DNA of 64,000 nt from Prosthecodimorpha staleyi (GTDB lineage Bacteria; Pseudomonadota; Alphaproteobacteria; Rhizobiales; Ancalomicrobiaceae): positions 1-64,000 of the forward strand of contig NZ_JAHHZF010000009.1 in NCBI RefSeq assembly GCF_018729455.1. Reading direction: 5' to 3'. The notes beneath the pieces are model-generated. The model worked only from the letters and a program-made list of their open reading frames with translations, made no database searches and had not been told where the DNA came from. Positions 19,086 to 29,189 of the stretch are shown piece by piece. The number at the start of each line of letters is the position of its first letter. Position 1 is the stretch's first letter. Both the position numbers and the translations under genes were made by a program.

Positions 19086-20146
19086 ACCCGCGCCTGCATC
19101 CGGAGGATTTCGGCGAGAATCCGTGGGATCCGCTGCCCGCGCTGCCGGGCCACACCTCGCGCGGCCGTCTGGAGCGGGTGCTCCGGCGCGGCGAGTTCGC
19201 CGTCACCGCCGAGCTCAATCCGCCCGATTCGGCGCTCGCCGAGGATGTCTACAAGCGCGCGGCCGTGTTCGAGGGCTGGGTCGACGCGATCAACGCCACC
19301 GACGGCTCGGGCGCCAACTGCCACATGTCGTCGATCGCCATCTGTGCGCTGCTGACCCGGATCGGCTTCTCGCCGGTCTTACAGATCTCCTGCCGCGATA
19401 CCAACCGGATCGGCATCCAGGGCAACGTGCTCGGCGCCTCCGCGCTCGGCGTCAACAACGTGCTGTGCCTGACCGGCGACGGCGTCCAGTCGGGCGACCA
19501 CCCGGAGGCCAAGCCGGTCTTCGACCTGGATTCGACCTCGCTGCTCGCCACCATCCGGCGCATGCGCGACGAGGCGAAGTTCCTGTCGGGCCGCAAGATC
19601 ACCACGCCGCCGCCGGTCTTCATGGGCGCGGCCGAGAACCCCTTCGCGCCGCCCTACGATTTCCGTCCGCTGCGGCTGGCCAAGAAGGTGCGGGCCGGCG
19701 CCCAGTTCATCCAGACGCAATATTGCTTCGACGTGCCGCTGCTGGAACGCTTCATGGCGCGGGTGCGCGACATGGAACTGGAGAAGCACTGCTTCATCCT
19801 GGTCGGCGTCGGCCCGCTCGCCTCGGCCAAGACGGCGCGCTGGATGCGCTCCAACGTCGCCGGCGTGCATATCCCGGACGCGATCATCGAGCGCCTTGAG
19901 AAGGCCAAGGACCAGAAGGCCGAGGGCAAGCGCATCTGCGTCGAGATCATCCAGCAGGTGCGCGAGATCGCCGGCGTCGCCGGGGTCCATGTCATGGCCT
20001 ACCGGCAGGAGGAATATGTCGCCGAGATGGTCCACGAATCCGGCGTCCTCAAGGGCCGCCAGCCCTGGCGCCGCGACCTGACCCGCCCCGGCTTCGACCT
20101 CGACCAGCGCCTGACCGAAAACCTGGCGCGGGCCGGGGAGGGATAG
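19082..20146 (+). CDS. metF: Methylenetetrahydrofolate reductase (MetF-like)
   Basis: The 354-residue product fits the MetF TIM-barrel family, which reduces 5,10-methylene-THF to 5-methyl-THF with FAD. Visible blocks are FAVTAELNPPDSA near residue 39, INATDGSGANCHMSS, VLCLTGDGVQSGDHPEAKPV and AQFIQTQYCFDVPLLERF. It is longer than E. coli MetF (296). It lies in an apparent operon gbcA-gbcB-PF13769-MTHFR_C-metF, so it may process C1 units released by betaine demethylation as well as serve methionine synthesis. The start overlaps the preceding stop by 4 bp. In-frame starts upstream run through that gene in another frame. Confidence 0.85.
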   Translation: MNPRLHPEDFGENPWDPLPALPGHTSRGRLERVLRRGEFAVTAELNPPDSALAEDVYKRAAVFEGWVDAINATDGSGANCHMSSIAICALLTRIGFSPVLQISCRDTNRIGIQGNVLGASALGVNNVLCLTGDGVQSGDHPEAKPVFDLDSTSLLATIRRMRDEAKFLSGRKITTPPPVFMGAAENPFAPPYDFRPLRLAKKVRAGAQFIQTQYCFDVPLLERFMARVRDMELEKHCFILVGVGPLASAKTARWMRSNVAGVHIPDAIIERLEKAKDQKAEGKRICVEIIQQVREIAGVAGVHVMAYRQEEYVAEMVHESGVLKGRQPWRRDLTRPGFDLDQRLTENLARAGEG

Positions 20147-20259
20147 CCGGCCGGCGGCGATCCGTGTCCAGGAAGGGAAAATTTACCGTTCCGGCCGAGG
20201 ATTGCGACAGGACGAGGCCGGGGGGCACCCGTCCGGTGCCTCCTCAGTCGGTGAGTCTC

Positions 20260-20445
20260 ATGGCCGGTGCGTTCAACGGTCCGTCGCATCCTTCTGCGTC
20301 GGAAAAGGCTGCCCCCGAATGGCCCGTCGGGCGCGTCTGGTTTTGCTTCCTCGACGAGGATGTCGATGACGCCAACCTGCCCTTCGACGCCCCGCCGCCG
20401 CGGCTGCGGCGCATGACCGAGGGGCCGCTGCCGCGCCGGGTCTGA
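20260..20445 (+). CDS. Hypothetical small protein, doubtful
   Basis: The 61-residue reading frame begins MAGAFNGPSHPSASEKAAPE and includes VGRVWFCFLDEDVDDANLPF; it is acidic in the middle and Pro/Arg-rich at the end. I do not recognise it. A GTG start at 20164 would make it 93 residues. The ribosome-binding site is weak (GGTGAG). It follows metF by 113 bp, and its stop codon touches a three-hairpin element. It could be a real small gene or chance coding in GC-rich DNA. Confidence 0.35.
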   Translation: MAGAFNGPSHPSASEKAAPEWPVGRVWFCFLDEDVDDANLPFDAPPPRLRRMTEGPLPRRV

Positions 20446-20562
20446 TACCGACGGTCATGGAATGAACGTCGGTATTCGATACGCGAATTTCTCATGCCTC
20501 TGACGCATATGAGAAATTCACGTTGCTTCAACGGCCCGATGCGTCAGCATCGTGGGCCGTTG
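20445..20562. repeat. Three consecutive palindromes between convergent genes
   Basis: Three hairpins follow each other. The first is ATACCGACGGTCAT (20445-20458) with ATGAACGTCGGTAT (20462-20475), one mismatch and a 3-nt loop. The second is GAATTTCTCAT (20485-20495) with ATGAGAAATTC (20509-20519). The third is CAACGGCCC (20529-20537) with GGGCCGTTG (20554-20562), containing inner GATGC/GCATC. The first two are AT-richer than the surroundings. They lie between a plus-strand gene and the minus-strand sugar kinase, so they could act as a two-way terminator or be a dispersed palindromic repeat. Confidence 0.75.
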
Positions 20563-20584
20563 GCATGACCCCGCGCCGCTCCGT

Positions 20585-21511
20585 TCAATCCGCCCGATCC
20601 TGAAGGAATGCGTCCAGTTCAGCCCGCGTCGGAGCACCGGCACGGCCGCCGAAGCGTCGGCATTTGAGGGCGGCCGCCACGGCGGCGAAGCCGAGCGCCT
20701 CCGCCTCCGCCCGTTCCTCTGCCAATGCGAGCGCGAAGGCGCCGTGGAACACGTCGCCGGCGCCGAGCGTATCGACGGCAGCGATCGCCGGTGCGGCGAG
20801 ATGCCGGATGGTGCCCGCACGGTCCAGCCAGACGACCCCGCGCGCGCCGAGCGTCACCGCCAGGAAGGCGTCCGTGGTCCGCGCCGCTGCCCTCAGACCG
20901 TCCGCCGGGTCGCGCTGGCCGGTCGTCGCTGCGAGGCAGGCCGCCGACAGGATCGCATGGCTGGGCCAGGCCAGCGCGGCCGGCGGCAGCCCGTCGGCGC
21001 GGTCGCCATCGAGCACGGCGGGGCGGCCGCGGCGCCGCGCGGCGGCGAGAAGCGGCTCGACGAAATCGAGGAAGCGGTCGTCCGCCAGGACCGCGTCGGA
21101 CCCGGCGGCGAGACCGTCCGGATCGAGGATCGGCGGCGGCGGCCCGCCCGGCGTCCGCCAGGACAGCACGGTGCGCTCGCCGTCGGGCTCGACGATGGCC
21201 GTGGTCACCGGCGAATGGCCGCCGGCGATCACCACGGCCGCGAGATCGATCCCCTCGGCGGCGAGATCGCGCGCGATCATGGCGCCGACCATGTCGTCGC
21301 CGAGCGGGCAGACCAGCCGTACGGCGGCCCCCAGGCGCTGCGCGGCGACCGCCGCATTGGCCGCGCTGCCGCCGCCGACCGAGGCGAAATCCGCCGCGAT
21401 CGTCTTGCTGCCGCGCGCCGGGAAGGCGTCGACGCGATAGATCAGGTCATGTCCGGCGGCCCCCGCCACGGCGAGGCGAGGGCGTCGATCGGCAGCGGGC
21501 GGCGCGGTCAT
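20585..21511 (-). CDS. PfkB-family carbohydrate kinase (ribokinase-like)
   Basis: The 308-residue product has the PfkB layout: an N-terminal glycine block SVGGGSAANAAVAAQRLGA near residues 42-60, and the C-terminal anion-hole signature DTLGAGDVFHGAFALALAEE with the catalytic Asp in GAGD. Such enzymes phosphorylate sugars or nucleosides with ATP. The substrate cannot be told; no transporter or sugar gene is adjacent. I chose the ATG at 21511 since the family similarity (RPRLAVAGAAGHDL) starts just after it; a start at 21676 would add 55 unrelated residues. Confidence 0.8.
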   Translation of the reverse strand: MTAPPAADRRPRLAVAGAAGHDLIYRVDAFPARGSKTIAADFASVGGGSAANAAVAAQRLGAAVRLVCPLGDDMVGAMIARDLAAEGIDLAAVVIAGGHSPVTTAIVEPDGERTVLSWRTPGGPPPPILDPDGLAAGSDAVLADDRFLDFVEPLLAAARRRGRPAVLDGDRADGLPPAALAWPSHAILSAACLAATTGQRDPADGLRAAARTTDAFLAVTLGARGVVWLDRAGTIRHLAAPAIAAVDTLGAGDVFHGAFALALAEERAEAEALGFAAVAAALKCRRFGGRAGAPTRAELDAFLQDRAD

Positions 21512-21604
21512 GGTCCCAGTCTGGCGGTTCGATCGAGACGGATGGTTCTCGTCCGTCTCGTGAATCTGCACCACGAACTTGTTGATTGCGTGGTCCATTC
21601 GATC

Positions 21605-21629
21605 CGACATTTGCGGGACGCAAGTGTCG
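21605..21629. promoter_or_regulatory. Palindrome upstream of the PfkB kinase gene
   Basis: CGACATTTGCG (21605-21615) and CGCAAGTGTCG (21619-21629) are inverted with one mismatch around GGA. It lies about 95 bp before the minus-strand kinase start, in the 298-bp gap that also holds the end of the antiporter transcript. It could be a repressor site or the antiporter terminator; no T-run is visible. Confidence 0.4.
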
Positions 21630-21809
21630 GGATTTGACCACCAGGGGCCTTCGGGTGGCATGGCCGCGCCCGCCACGCCGGCCGCGCCCGCCGGCTCCCG
21701 GCAGGCGTCTCGCGGCCGGGCAGGAGGTGGCGTCCCGATCGGCGGCGTGCCGCCCGCATCGGCGCCCGGACCGGCGGGCTGCTCTCCGTCGGTGACGCCG
21801 GGCGGCCCG

Positions 21810-23570
21810 TCACGGCTGCGGCGCGGTCGTGCGCGACTGTTTCAACATCTGGCGATATTCGTCGCGCTTGTCGTGGATCGATGCGATCACCGGTCCCATC
21901 GGAACGCCGAGGCCGACCAGGGCGGCCTCGGACAGTTGCAGGCTGGCTTCGATGGTCTCCGGCACCGCGTTTGTGACGCCCATCGCGTAGAGCTTGGTGG
22001 CATGGGTGGCGTCGCGGGCGCGGGCGACGATCACGGCGTCCGGGCGCAGGGTCCGGATGACCGTGACGATGTCGTCGACGAGTGTCGGCGAATTCACGGT
22101 CACCACGACGGCGCGGGCGCTGTCGAGGCCGCAGGCGCGCAGGAAATCGGGCTTGGTGATGTCGCCGAAATAGACCGGCTTGCCCTTGCGGCGCGCCAGC
22201 GTGACGGTGGTCGGATCGCGGTCGATGGCGATATAGGGCTGCCGGTGCCGCTCCAGCATGGTGCCGACCAGCGCGCCGACGCGGCCGTGGCCGACCACGA
22301 TGGTGCGCCCGCCGGCCTCCTCGGGCGGGGCGACCAGGGTTTCCGGATCGGCCGGCAGGGCCTGCTCCAGGCGGCGGCCGAGACGGCGGCCGAGCGATGC
22401 CATGGCGGGCAGGGCCGCCATCGTGATCGCCACCACGGTCGGGGCGATCGAGCCGGCGACGCGGTCGACGATGCCGGTGGTCACGGCGAGACCGATGACG
22501 ATGAAGGCGAACTCGCCGCCGGCGCCGATCAGCGCCCCGGTCTCGATCGCGGCCGGCCATGCGACGCCGAAGCCGCGCGCCAGGAGCGTGCAGATCAGCA
22601 TTTTGGCGGCGACCAGCGCGACGGCGAGGCCGACAATGAGGATCGGATCGGCGATCAGGCGGCCGAAGTCGATCGACATGCCGACCGAGAAGAAGAAGAC
22701 GCCGAGGAGCAGTCCCTTGAACGGCTCGATGGTATGCTCGACGGCCCGGCGATACTCGGTCTCGGCGATCAGCAGCCCGGCCACGAAGGCGCCGAGCGCC
22801 ATGGAGAGACCCGCCGCCGCGCTGGCCACGCCGGTGCCGACCACGACCAGCAGCGTCGTGGCGATGAACAGCTCGTTGTCGCGCGTCTCGGCCACGAAGC
22901 GGAACAGCGGCGACAGGACCAGCTTGCCCAGGCCGACGATCAGCGCGATGGCGACCGCCGCCTGCAGGAGCGCCCAGCCGAGCCCGGCAACCAGCGAGCC
23001 GTCCTGCCCGGCGCCGAGCGTCTCGACCAGGAACAGGATCGGCACCACGGCGAGATCCTGCAAGAGCAGGATCGCGAAGGTGACGCGGCCGGTGGTCGAG
23101 GTCAGGCGCTTGCGCGTCGCCAGGAGTTCGACCACGATCGCCGTCGAGGACAGCGCCAGCGAGGCGCCGATCAGGATGGCAGCGTCCGGCTTCAGCCCGA
23201 ACAAGCCCGCCAGGCCGGCCAGCACCGCGCCGCTGATCAGGACCTGCAGCAGGCCGAGCCCGAAGACGTAGCGCCGCATGGTGGCCAGGCGCCCGAACGA
23301 CAGTTCCAGGCCGATGAAGAACAACAGGAAGACGATGCCGAGTTCGGCAATGCCGGCGATCTCGTCGGTCTTCTGGATCGTCACCCATTCGAGATAGGGG
23401 ACGCGGGCGTGAAACTGCCCGAGGCCGTTCGGGCCGAGGACCGCGCCGGCCGCAAGATAGCCGAGAATGGGGCTGACCTTCAGGCGGTGGACGATCGGCA
23501 CGACCACGCCCGCCGTGCCGAGCACCAGCAGGGCGTCCTTGAAATGCGTGAGATCCACCTGTCCCGCCAT
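21810..23570 (-). CDS. CPA2-family monovalent cation:proton antiporter with TrkA-N domain (KefB/YbaL type)
   Basis: The 586-residue inner-membrane protein has about 12 hydrophobic segments in its first 380 residues, with GYLAAGAVLGPNGLG near residue 34, GVFFFSVGMSIDFGRL in the middle and IEPFKGLLL before it. A C-terminal Rossmann domain follows: RTIVVGHGRVGALVG then YIAIDRDPTTV. Domains of this kind bind NAD(H) and gate K+ or Na+ efflux. Last comes a short tail rather than a TrkA-C domain. GGAGAATCGG precedes the ATG at 23570. It is divergent from the P-type ATPase gene across 204 bp. Kef-type glutathione control cannot be claimed without an ancillary kefF/G gene nearby. Confidence 0.85.
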   Translation of the reverse strand: MAGQVDLTHFKDALLVLGTAGVVVPIVHRLKVSPILGYLAAGAVLGPNGLGQFHARVPYLEWVTIQKTDEIAGIAELGIVFLLFFIGLELSFGRLATMRRYVFGLGLLQVLISGAVLAGLAGLFGLKPDAAILIGASLALSSTAIVVELLATRKRLTSTTGRVTFAILLLQDLAVVPILFLVETLGAGQDGSLVAGLGWALLQAAVAIALIVGLGKLVLSPLFRFVAETRDNELFIATTLLVVVGTGVASAAAGLSMALGAFVAGLLIAETEYRRAVEHTIEPFKGLLLGVFFFSVGMSIDFGRLIADPILIVGLAVALVAAKMLICTLLARGFGVAWPAAIETGALIGAGGEFAFIVIGLAVTTGIVDRVAGSIAPTVVAITMAALPAMASLGRRLGRRLEQALPADPETLVAPPEEAGGRTIVVGHGRVGALVGTMLERHRQPYIAIDRDPTTVTLARRKGKPVYFGDITKPDFLRACGLDSARAVVVTVNSPTLVDDIVTVIRTLRPDAVIVARARDATHATKLYAMGVTNAVPETIEASLQLSEAALVGLGVPMGPVIASIHDKRDEYRQMLKQSRTTAPQP

Positions 23571-23774
23571 CCGATTCTCCAAGCCGCCCGGTGTCGAGTT
23601 TCGCAGGTCGGCCGGCCGGATTGAAAGGGCGCAGGTCCGGTTGCAATCGATTTGAAAGCCGCCGTCGGCGCGATCGGCCCGGTCATGCACGGATAGCATC
23701 GACGCGGGGTCTTCCGGATGGCGCCATCGGGCCGGGGCGGCGATGGTGAGTGGCTTGTCAGCCGGGTGTCATGA

Positions 23775-26480
<2,706 letters not shown>

Positions 26481-26512
26481 CCCGGACCGGCGGTTCGGGG
26501 GAGAAGGACGCC

Positions 26513-26905
26513 GCCAGTCGGCCGGGCGGCCGCTCTTCCCCTCGCGGGGAAGGGAGGAAAGTCCGGGCTCCACGGAACAACGGTGCCGACTAACGGTCGG
26601 CGGGGGCGACCCCAGGGACAGTGCCACAGAGAACGAACCGCCGCGGATGCGTCCGCGGCAAGGGTGAAAAGGTGCGGTAAGAGCGCACCGCGGGACCGGC
26701 AACGGGACCGGCATGGCAAACCCCACCGGGAGCAAAACCAAATAGGGGCGACGCGGGCTTCTCGCTTCGGCGGGGACCCAGTCCGTTCCGGACCAGTCGC
26801 CCGGGTCGGTTGCGCGAGGCGTCCGGCAACGGGCGTCCCAGATGAATGGCCGCCGCGTCGGGGGAAACCCCGGCCTTACAGAACCCGGCTTATAGGCCGA
26901 CTGGC
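26513..26905 (+). ncRNA. rnpB: RNase P RNA (type A)
   Basis: The RNA subunit of RNase P, which cuts the 5' leader from pre-tRNAs. The P1 helix is perfect: GCCAGTCGGCC (26513-26523) with GGCCGACTGGC (26895-26905). Conserved regions follow in order: GAGGAAAGTCCGGGCTCC (26554-26571), ACAGAGAACGAACCGC, GGTGAAAAGGTGCGGTAAGA, CCGGGAGCAAAACCAAATAG and ACAGAACCCGGCTTATAG near the 3' end. The exact ends are inferred from P1. It is 32 bp after the ATPase gene on the same strand. The overlapping ORFs in all frames are not genes. Confidence 0.95.
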
Positions 26906-27001
26906 ACTTCTCCCCACCCGCCCGCACCCCGGCCGAGCCCGCCGCAAGGCCGGCCGGCCCGGCCGTATGCGCCCGTGATCTCTCGATCTGACAGGCCGTC
27001 G

Positions 27002-27088
27002 CTTTAGATTGGACGTCTTCCCACTTTAAATCTGCCGGCCATTCACTTTAAATTAGCCGGCCGTCTGCTTAAGATCTGCCGCATGGGT
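27002..27088 (+). repeat. 22-bp tandem repeats leading into the DUF4143 ATPase gene
   Basis: Three full units and a shortened fourth follow each other: starts at 27002 (CTTTAGATT), 27024 (CTTTAAATCTGCCGGCC), 27046 (CTTTAAATTAGCCGGCC) and 27068 (CTTAAGATCTGCCG). The period is 22 bp, about two helical turns. The last unit runs into the ATG at 27083. Each unit is AT-rich on the left and GC-rich on the right. No Shine-Dalgarno match precedes the ATG, so the array probably includes the promoter and perhaps repeated operator sites for a short or absent leader. The preceding 26906-27001 is only GC-rich spacer. Confidence 0.7.
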
Positions 27089-28339
27089 ACAGCGGTTTCT
27101 CCCTCTGGCGGCTATGTCCGGCGTCGCGTCGTCGCGCGCATCGAGACCGCCATGGCGGATACCCGCGTGGTCCTTCTGACGGGGCCGCGACAGGCTGGCA
27201 AGACGACCTTGCTCCGGCACCTGGCCGGGCCGGAGCGGACCTATCTGACCCTCGACGACATCGGCACCCTGGCGGCGGCCCGCGCCGATCCGGTCGGGTT
27301 CCTGCGCGGGCTCGATCGCGCCGCCATCGACGAAATCCAGCGCGCGCCCGACCTCATCCTGGCGATCAAGGAAGCCGTCGACCGCGATCCCGCACCGGGC
27401 CGCTTCCTGCTGACCGGATCGGCCAACCTCGCGACGGTGCCGGCCGTGGCGGACTCCCTGGCCGGACGCATGGCCGTGGTGCCGCTGTTGCCCTTCGCCC
27501 AGGCCGAACTGCGCGAGGCGCCGGGCCGCTTCCTCGACCTGATCTTCGCGGGAGAGACCGTCTGGTCGGCCGACGGCACGGTGACCGGCGACGCCCTCGT
27601 CGACTGCGTGCTGGCCGGCGGCTATCCCGAGGCGGTCCGACGGCGCTCGCCGGACCGCCGCCGGGTCTGGCTGGAGGATTATGTCGCTCTCATCCTCGAC
27701 CGCGACGTGCGCGACATCGCCCGGATCGATCAGCTCGAACGGCTGCCGCGTCTTCTCGCCGTGCTCGCCGAGCATGCCGGCCAACTCGTCAATCATGCGA
27801 GCTACGGCGCCGCGCTCGGGCTGTCATCCGTCACGGCGCAGAAATATGTCGGCATCCTGGAGCGGCTGTTCCTGGTCCGCAGCCTCGTGCCCTGGTCGTC
27901 GAACCGGCTGTCGCGCCTGGTCAAGTCGCCGAAACTGCACTTCCTCGACAGCGGCCTGCTTGCGGCCCTGCGTGGGCTCGATGCCGACCTGATCGCAGCC
28001 AACCGGACCGTCTTCGGGGCCGTGCTGGAAAGCTTCGTCTTTTCCGAAATCCTGAAGCTCGCCGCCTGGTCGGACCGCCGCCTGAGCTTTTCGCATTTCA
28101 GGACCCGGGACGGGGACGAAGTCGATCTCGTCATCGAGGACCGCCGTGGGCGGCTGATCGGTATCGAGGTCAAGGCGTCGGCAACCGTGCGAGACGACGA
28201 TTTCAAGGGTCTGCGCAAGTTGCAGGAGGCGGCCGGCGACCGGTTCCTGCGCGGGCTGGTGCTGTTCGACCATGACCGGGTCATCCCCTTCGGCGAAAGG
28301 CTGACCGCGGTGCCGATTTCCAGCCTCTGGACCTGGTAG
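27083..28339 (+). CDS. AAA-type ATPase with DUF4143 C-terminal domain
   Basis: The 418-residue protein has a Walker A loop GPRQAGKTTLL at 34-44, a Walker B-like AAIDEIQRAPDL near residues 91-102, sensor region FLLTGSANLATVPAV, and SLAGRMAVVPLLPFAQAEL. The C-terminal DUF4143 domain ends with a nuclease-like core, DGDEVDLVIEDRRGRLIGIEVKAS, quoted only for its Asp and GIEVKAS elements. These proteins are widespread, patchily distributed and without a firm function. It stands alone between rnpB and mraZ and is preceded by tandem repeats. A toxin-antitoxin or mobile origin has been suggested for such families but is not shown here. Confidence 0.8.
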   Translation: MGTAVSPSGGYVRRRVVARIETAMADTRVVLLTGPRQAGKTTLLRHLAGPERTYLTLDDIGTLAAARADPVGFLRGLDRAAIDEIQRAPDLILAIKEAVDRDPAPGRFLLTGSANLATVPAVADSLAGRMAVVPLLPFAQAELREAPGRFLDLIFAGETVWSADGTVTGDALVDCVLAGGYPEAVRRRSPDRRRVWLEDYVALILDRDVRDIARIDQLERLPRLLAVLAEHAGQLVNHASYGAALGLSSVTAQKYVGILERLFLVRSLVPWSSNRLSRLVKSPKLHFLDSGLLAALRGLDADLIAANRTVFGAVLESFVFSEILKLAAWSDRRLSFSHFRTRDGDEVDLVIEDRRGRLIGIEVKASATVRDDDFKGLRKLQEAAGDRFLRGLVLFDHDRVIPFGERLTAVPISSLWTW

Positions 28340-28433
28340 CGCGAGGCTACTCGACGGTTGCCGCAGCGGAGGGCCGGGGGCGCGAGCCGACGCCACATTT
28401 CTTGCCGGATTCCTAATCGGATCAATCGCTTTG

Positions 28434-28457
28434 AACATTCCGCGTGGACGGAATGTT
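28434..28457. promoter_or_regulatory. Inverted repeat upstream of the MraZ box
   Basis: AACATTCCG (28434-28442) and CGGAATGTT (28449-28457) are perfect arms with a 6-bp spacer. The right arm runs into TTAACCTTGATC, a possible promoter segment that also contains a TTAACC, like a CtrA half-site. A regulator of the division cluster could bind here; which one is unknown. Confidence 0.45.
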
Positions 28458-28510
28458 AACCTTGATCGGGCGTCAATAGGAGCTGTGCGTATCGGCTGAT
28501 TCCATTGACC

Positions 28511-28544
28511 CCCATGCCATCCCATGCTATCCCAAATCATCCCG
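28511..28544 (-). promoter_or_regulatory. MraZ box: four TGGG-type repeats at exact 10-bp spacing
   Basis: On the plus strand CCCAT, CCCAT, CCCAA and CCCGT start at 28511, 28521, 28531 and 28541. On the minus strand this reads as TGGGAT/TGGGAT/TGGG repeats with 5-bp spacers. E. coli MraZ binds three TGGGN repeats separated by 5 bp in its own promoter. The mraZ gene starts 190 bp downstream, so autoregulation of the whole cluster is the likely purpose. Confidence 0.8.
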
Positions 28545-28648
28545 TTCGCGAGTTGCAGGGCAGCCCGTCGAACCCGCCGAGGTCGTTCGCGGCCAGGCGG
28601 GTCGCTGCGGATCGTTGTCCGACGGCGGCTTCGCGATCTGCGGGCAGG

Positions 28649-28674
28649 GCCGAAGGGCTGAGCCGCCCTTCGGC
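28649..28674 (+). promoter_or_regulatory. GC hairpin in the mraZ leader
   Basis: GCCGAAGGGC (28649-28658) and GCCCTTCGGC (28665-28674) pair perfectly around TGAGCC, then ATTTCG follows. It lies 62 bp before the mraZ ATG. It could be an attenuator or an mRNA stability element in the cluster leader; the tail is too short for a confident terminator. Confidence 0.45.
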
Positions 28675-28736
28675 ATTTCGAAGCTGGGGCTGTGTCATGG
28701 GGCAGGGCCTCCAGGGTGGGCGGTGCGGGTCAGGGC

Positions 28737-29189
28737 ATGGAGCGGTTTCTCGGCCGGCACCCGAAGAAGATCGACGCGAAGGGTCGCGTTTCGATCCCGG
28801 CGCCGTTCCGCGCCGTGCTGGGCCGCGACGGCTTCGAGGGGCTCTTTTGCGTGCGGGCCTTGTGGGAGCCGGCCGTGGAGGCCGGCGGCAACGCGCTGAT
28901 CGCGCAGATCGATGCCGCGGTCTCCGGCTACGACGGCTTCTCGCCCGAGCATCTGCACCTCGCCGCCACCCTGATGGGGGCGGGCGATACGCTGTCGATC
29001 GACGGGGAGGGGCGCATCGTGGTGCCGGACTGGATCCGCGAGGCCGCCGGCATCACGGACGAGATCGTCTTCGTCGGGCTCGGCCAGAAATTCCAGTTCT
29101 GGGCCCCGGAAGCCTTCAAGGCCTTCGAGGCCAAGGCGCGGGCCGCGGCGGCGGAGCTTCTGGCGCGCGGACGGGAGGCGCGGGTATGA
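28737..29189 (+). CDS. mraZ: Transcriptional regulator MraZ
   Basis: MraZ (150 residues) is a DNA-binding AbrB-like protein that represses the dcw cluster in E. coli. Two copies of its fold are visible: [20 protein letters not shown] with the DxKGR turn near residue 13, and [18 protein letters not shown] near residue 81. The start at 28737 fits the family (MERFL-); a start at 28692 would add 15 unrelated residues. A repeated TGGG box lies in its promoter region. Its TGA overlaps the rsmH ATG as ATGA. Confidence 0.92.
   Translation: MERFLGRHPKKIDAKGRVSIPAPFRAVLGRDGFEGLFCVRALWEPAVEAGGNALIAQIDAAVSGYDGFSPEHLHLAATLMGAGDTLSIDGEGRIVVPDWIREAAGITDEIVFVGLGQKFQFWAPEAFKAFEAKARAAAAELLARGREARV

Larger units (their letters stand above)
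28340..28736. other. 397-bp control region upstream of mraZ
   Basis: No gene is visible. The stretch holds, in order: two GATTC sites (GANTC, methylated by CcrM in many alphaproteobacteria) at 28408-28412 and 28498-28502; a perfect inverted repeat at 28434-28457; the four-copy MraZ box at 28511-28544; a GC hairpin at 28649-28674. I cannot place a convincing -35/-10 pair; TTGATC at 28462 is a candidate -35 with no good -10. Confidence 0.6.

Noticed and set aside
20164-20259. N-terminal extension of the small protein before 20260
   Set aside because: GTG start without a ribosome-binding site and no recognisable sequence; the shorter form is itself doubtful.
21579-23624. 681-codon open frame on the plus strand opposite the CPA2 antiporter
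   Set aside because: Amino acid content is a byproduct of GC-rich antisense codons (runs of Asp, Gly, Arg); the minus strand carries clear antiporter motifs.
27002-28339. DUF4143 gene with repeats considered as an insertion sequence
   Set aside because: The repeats are direct, on one side only; no terminal inverted repeats, target duplication or transposase motif are visible.
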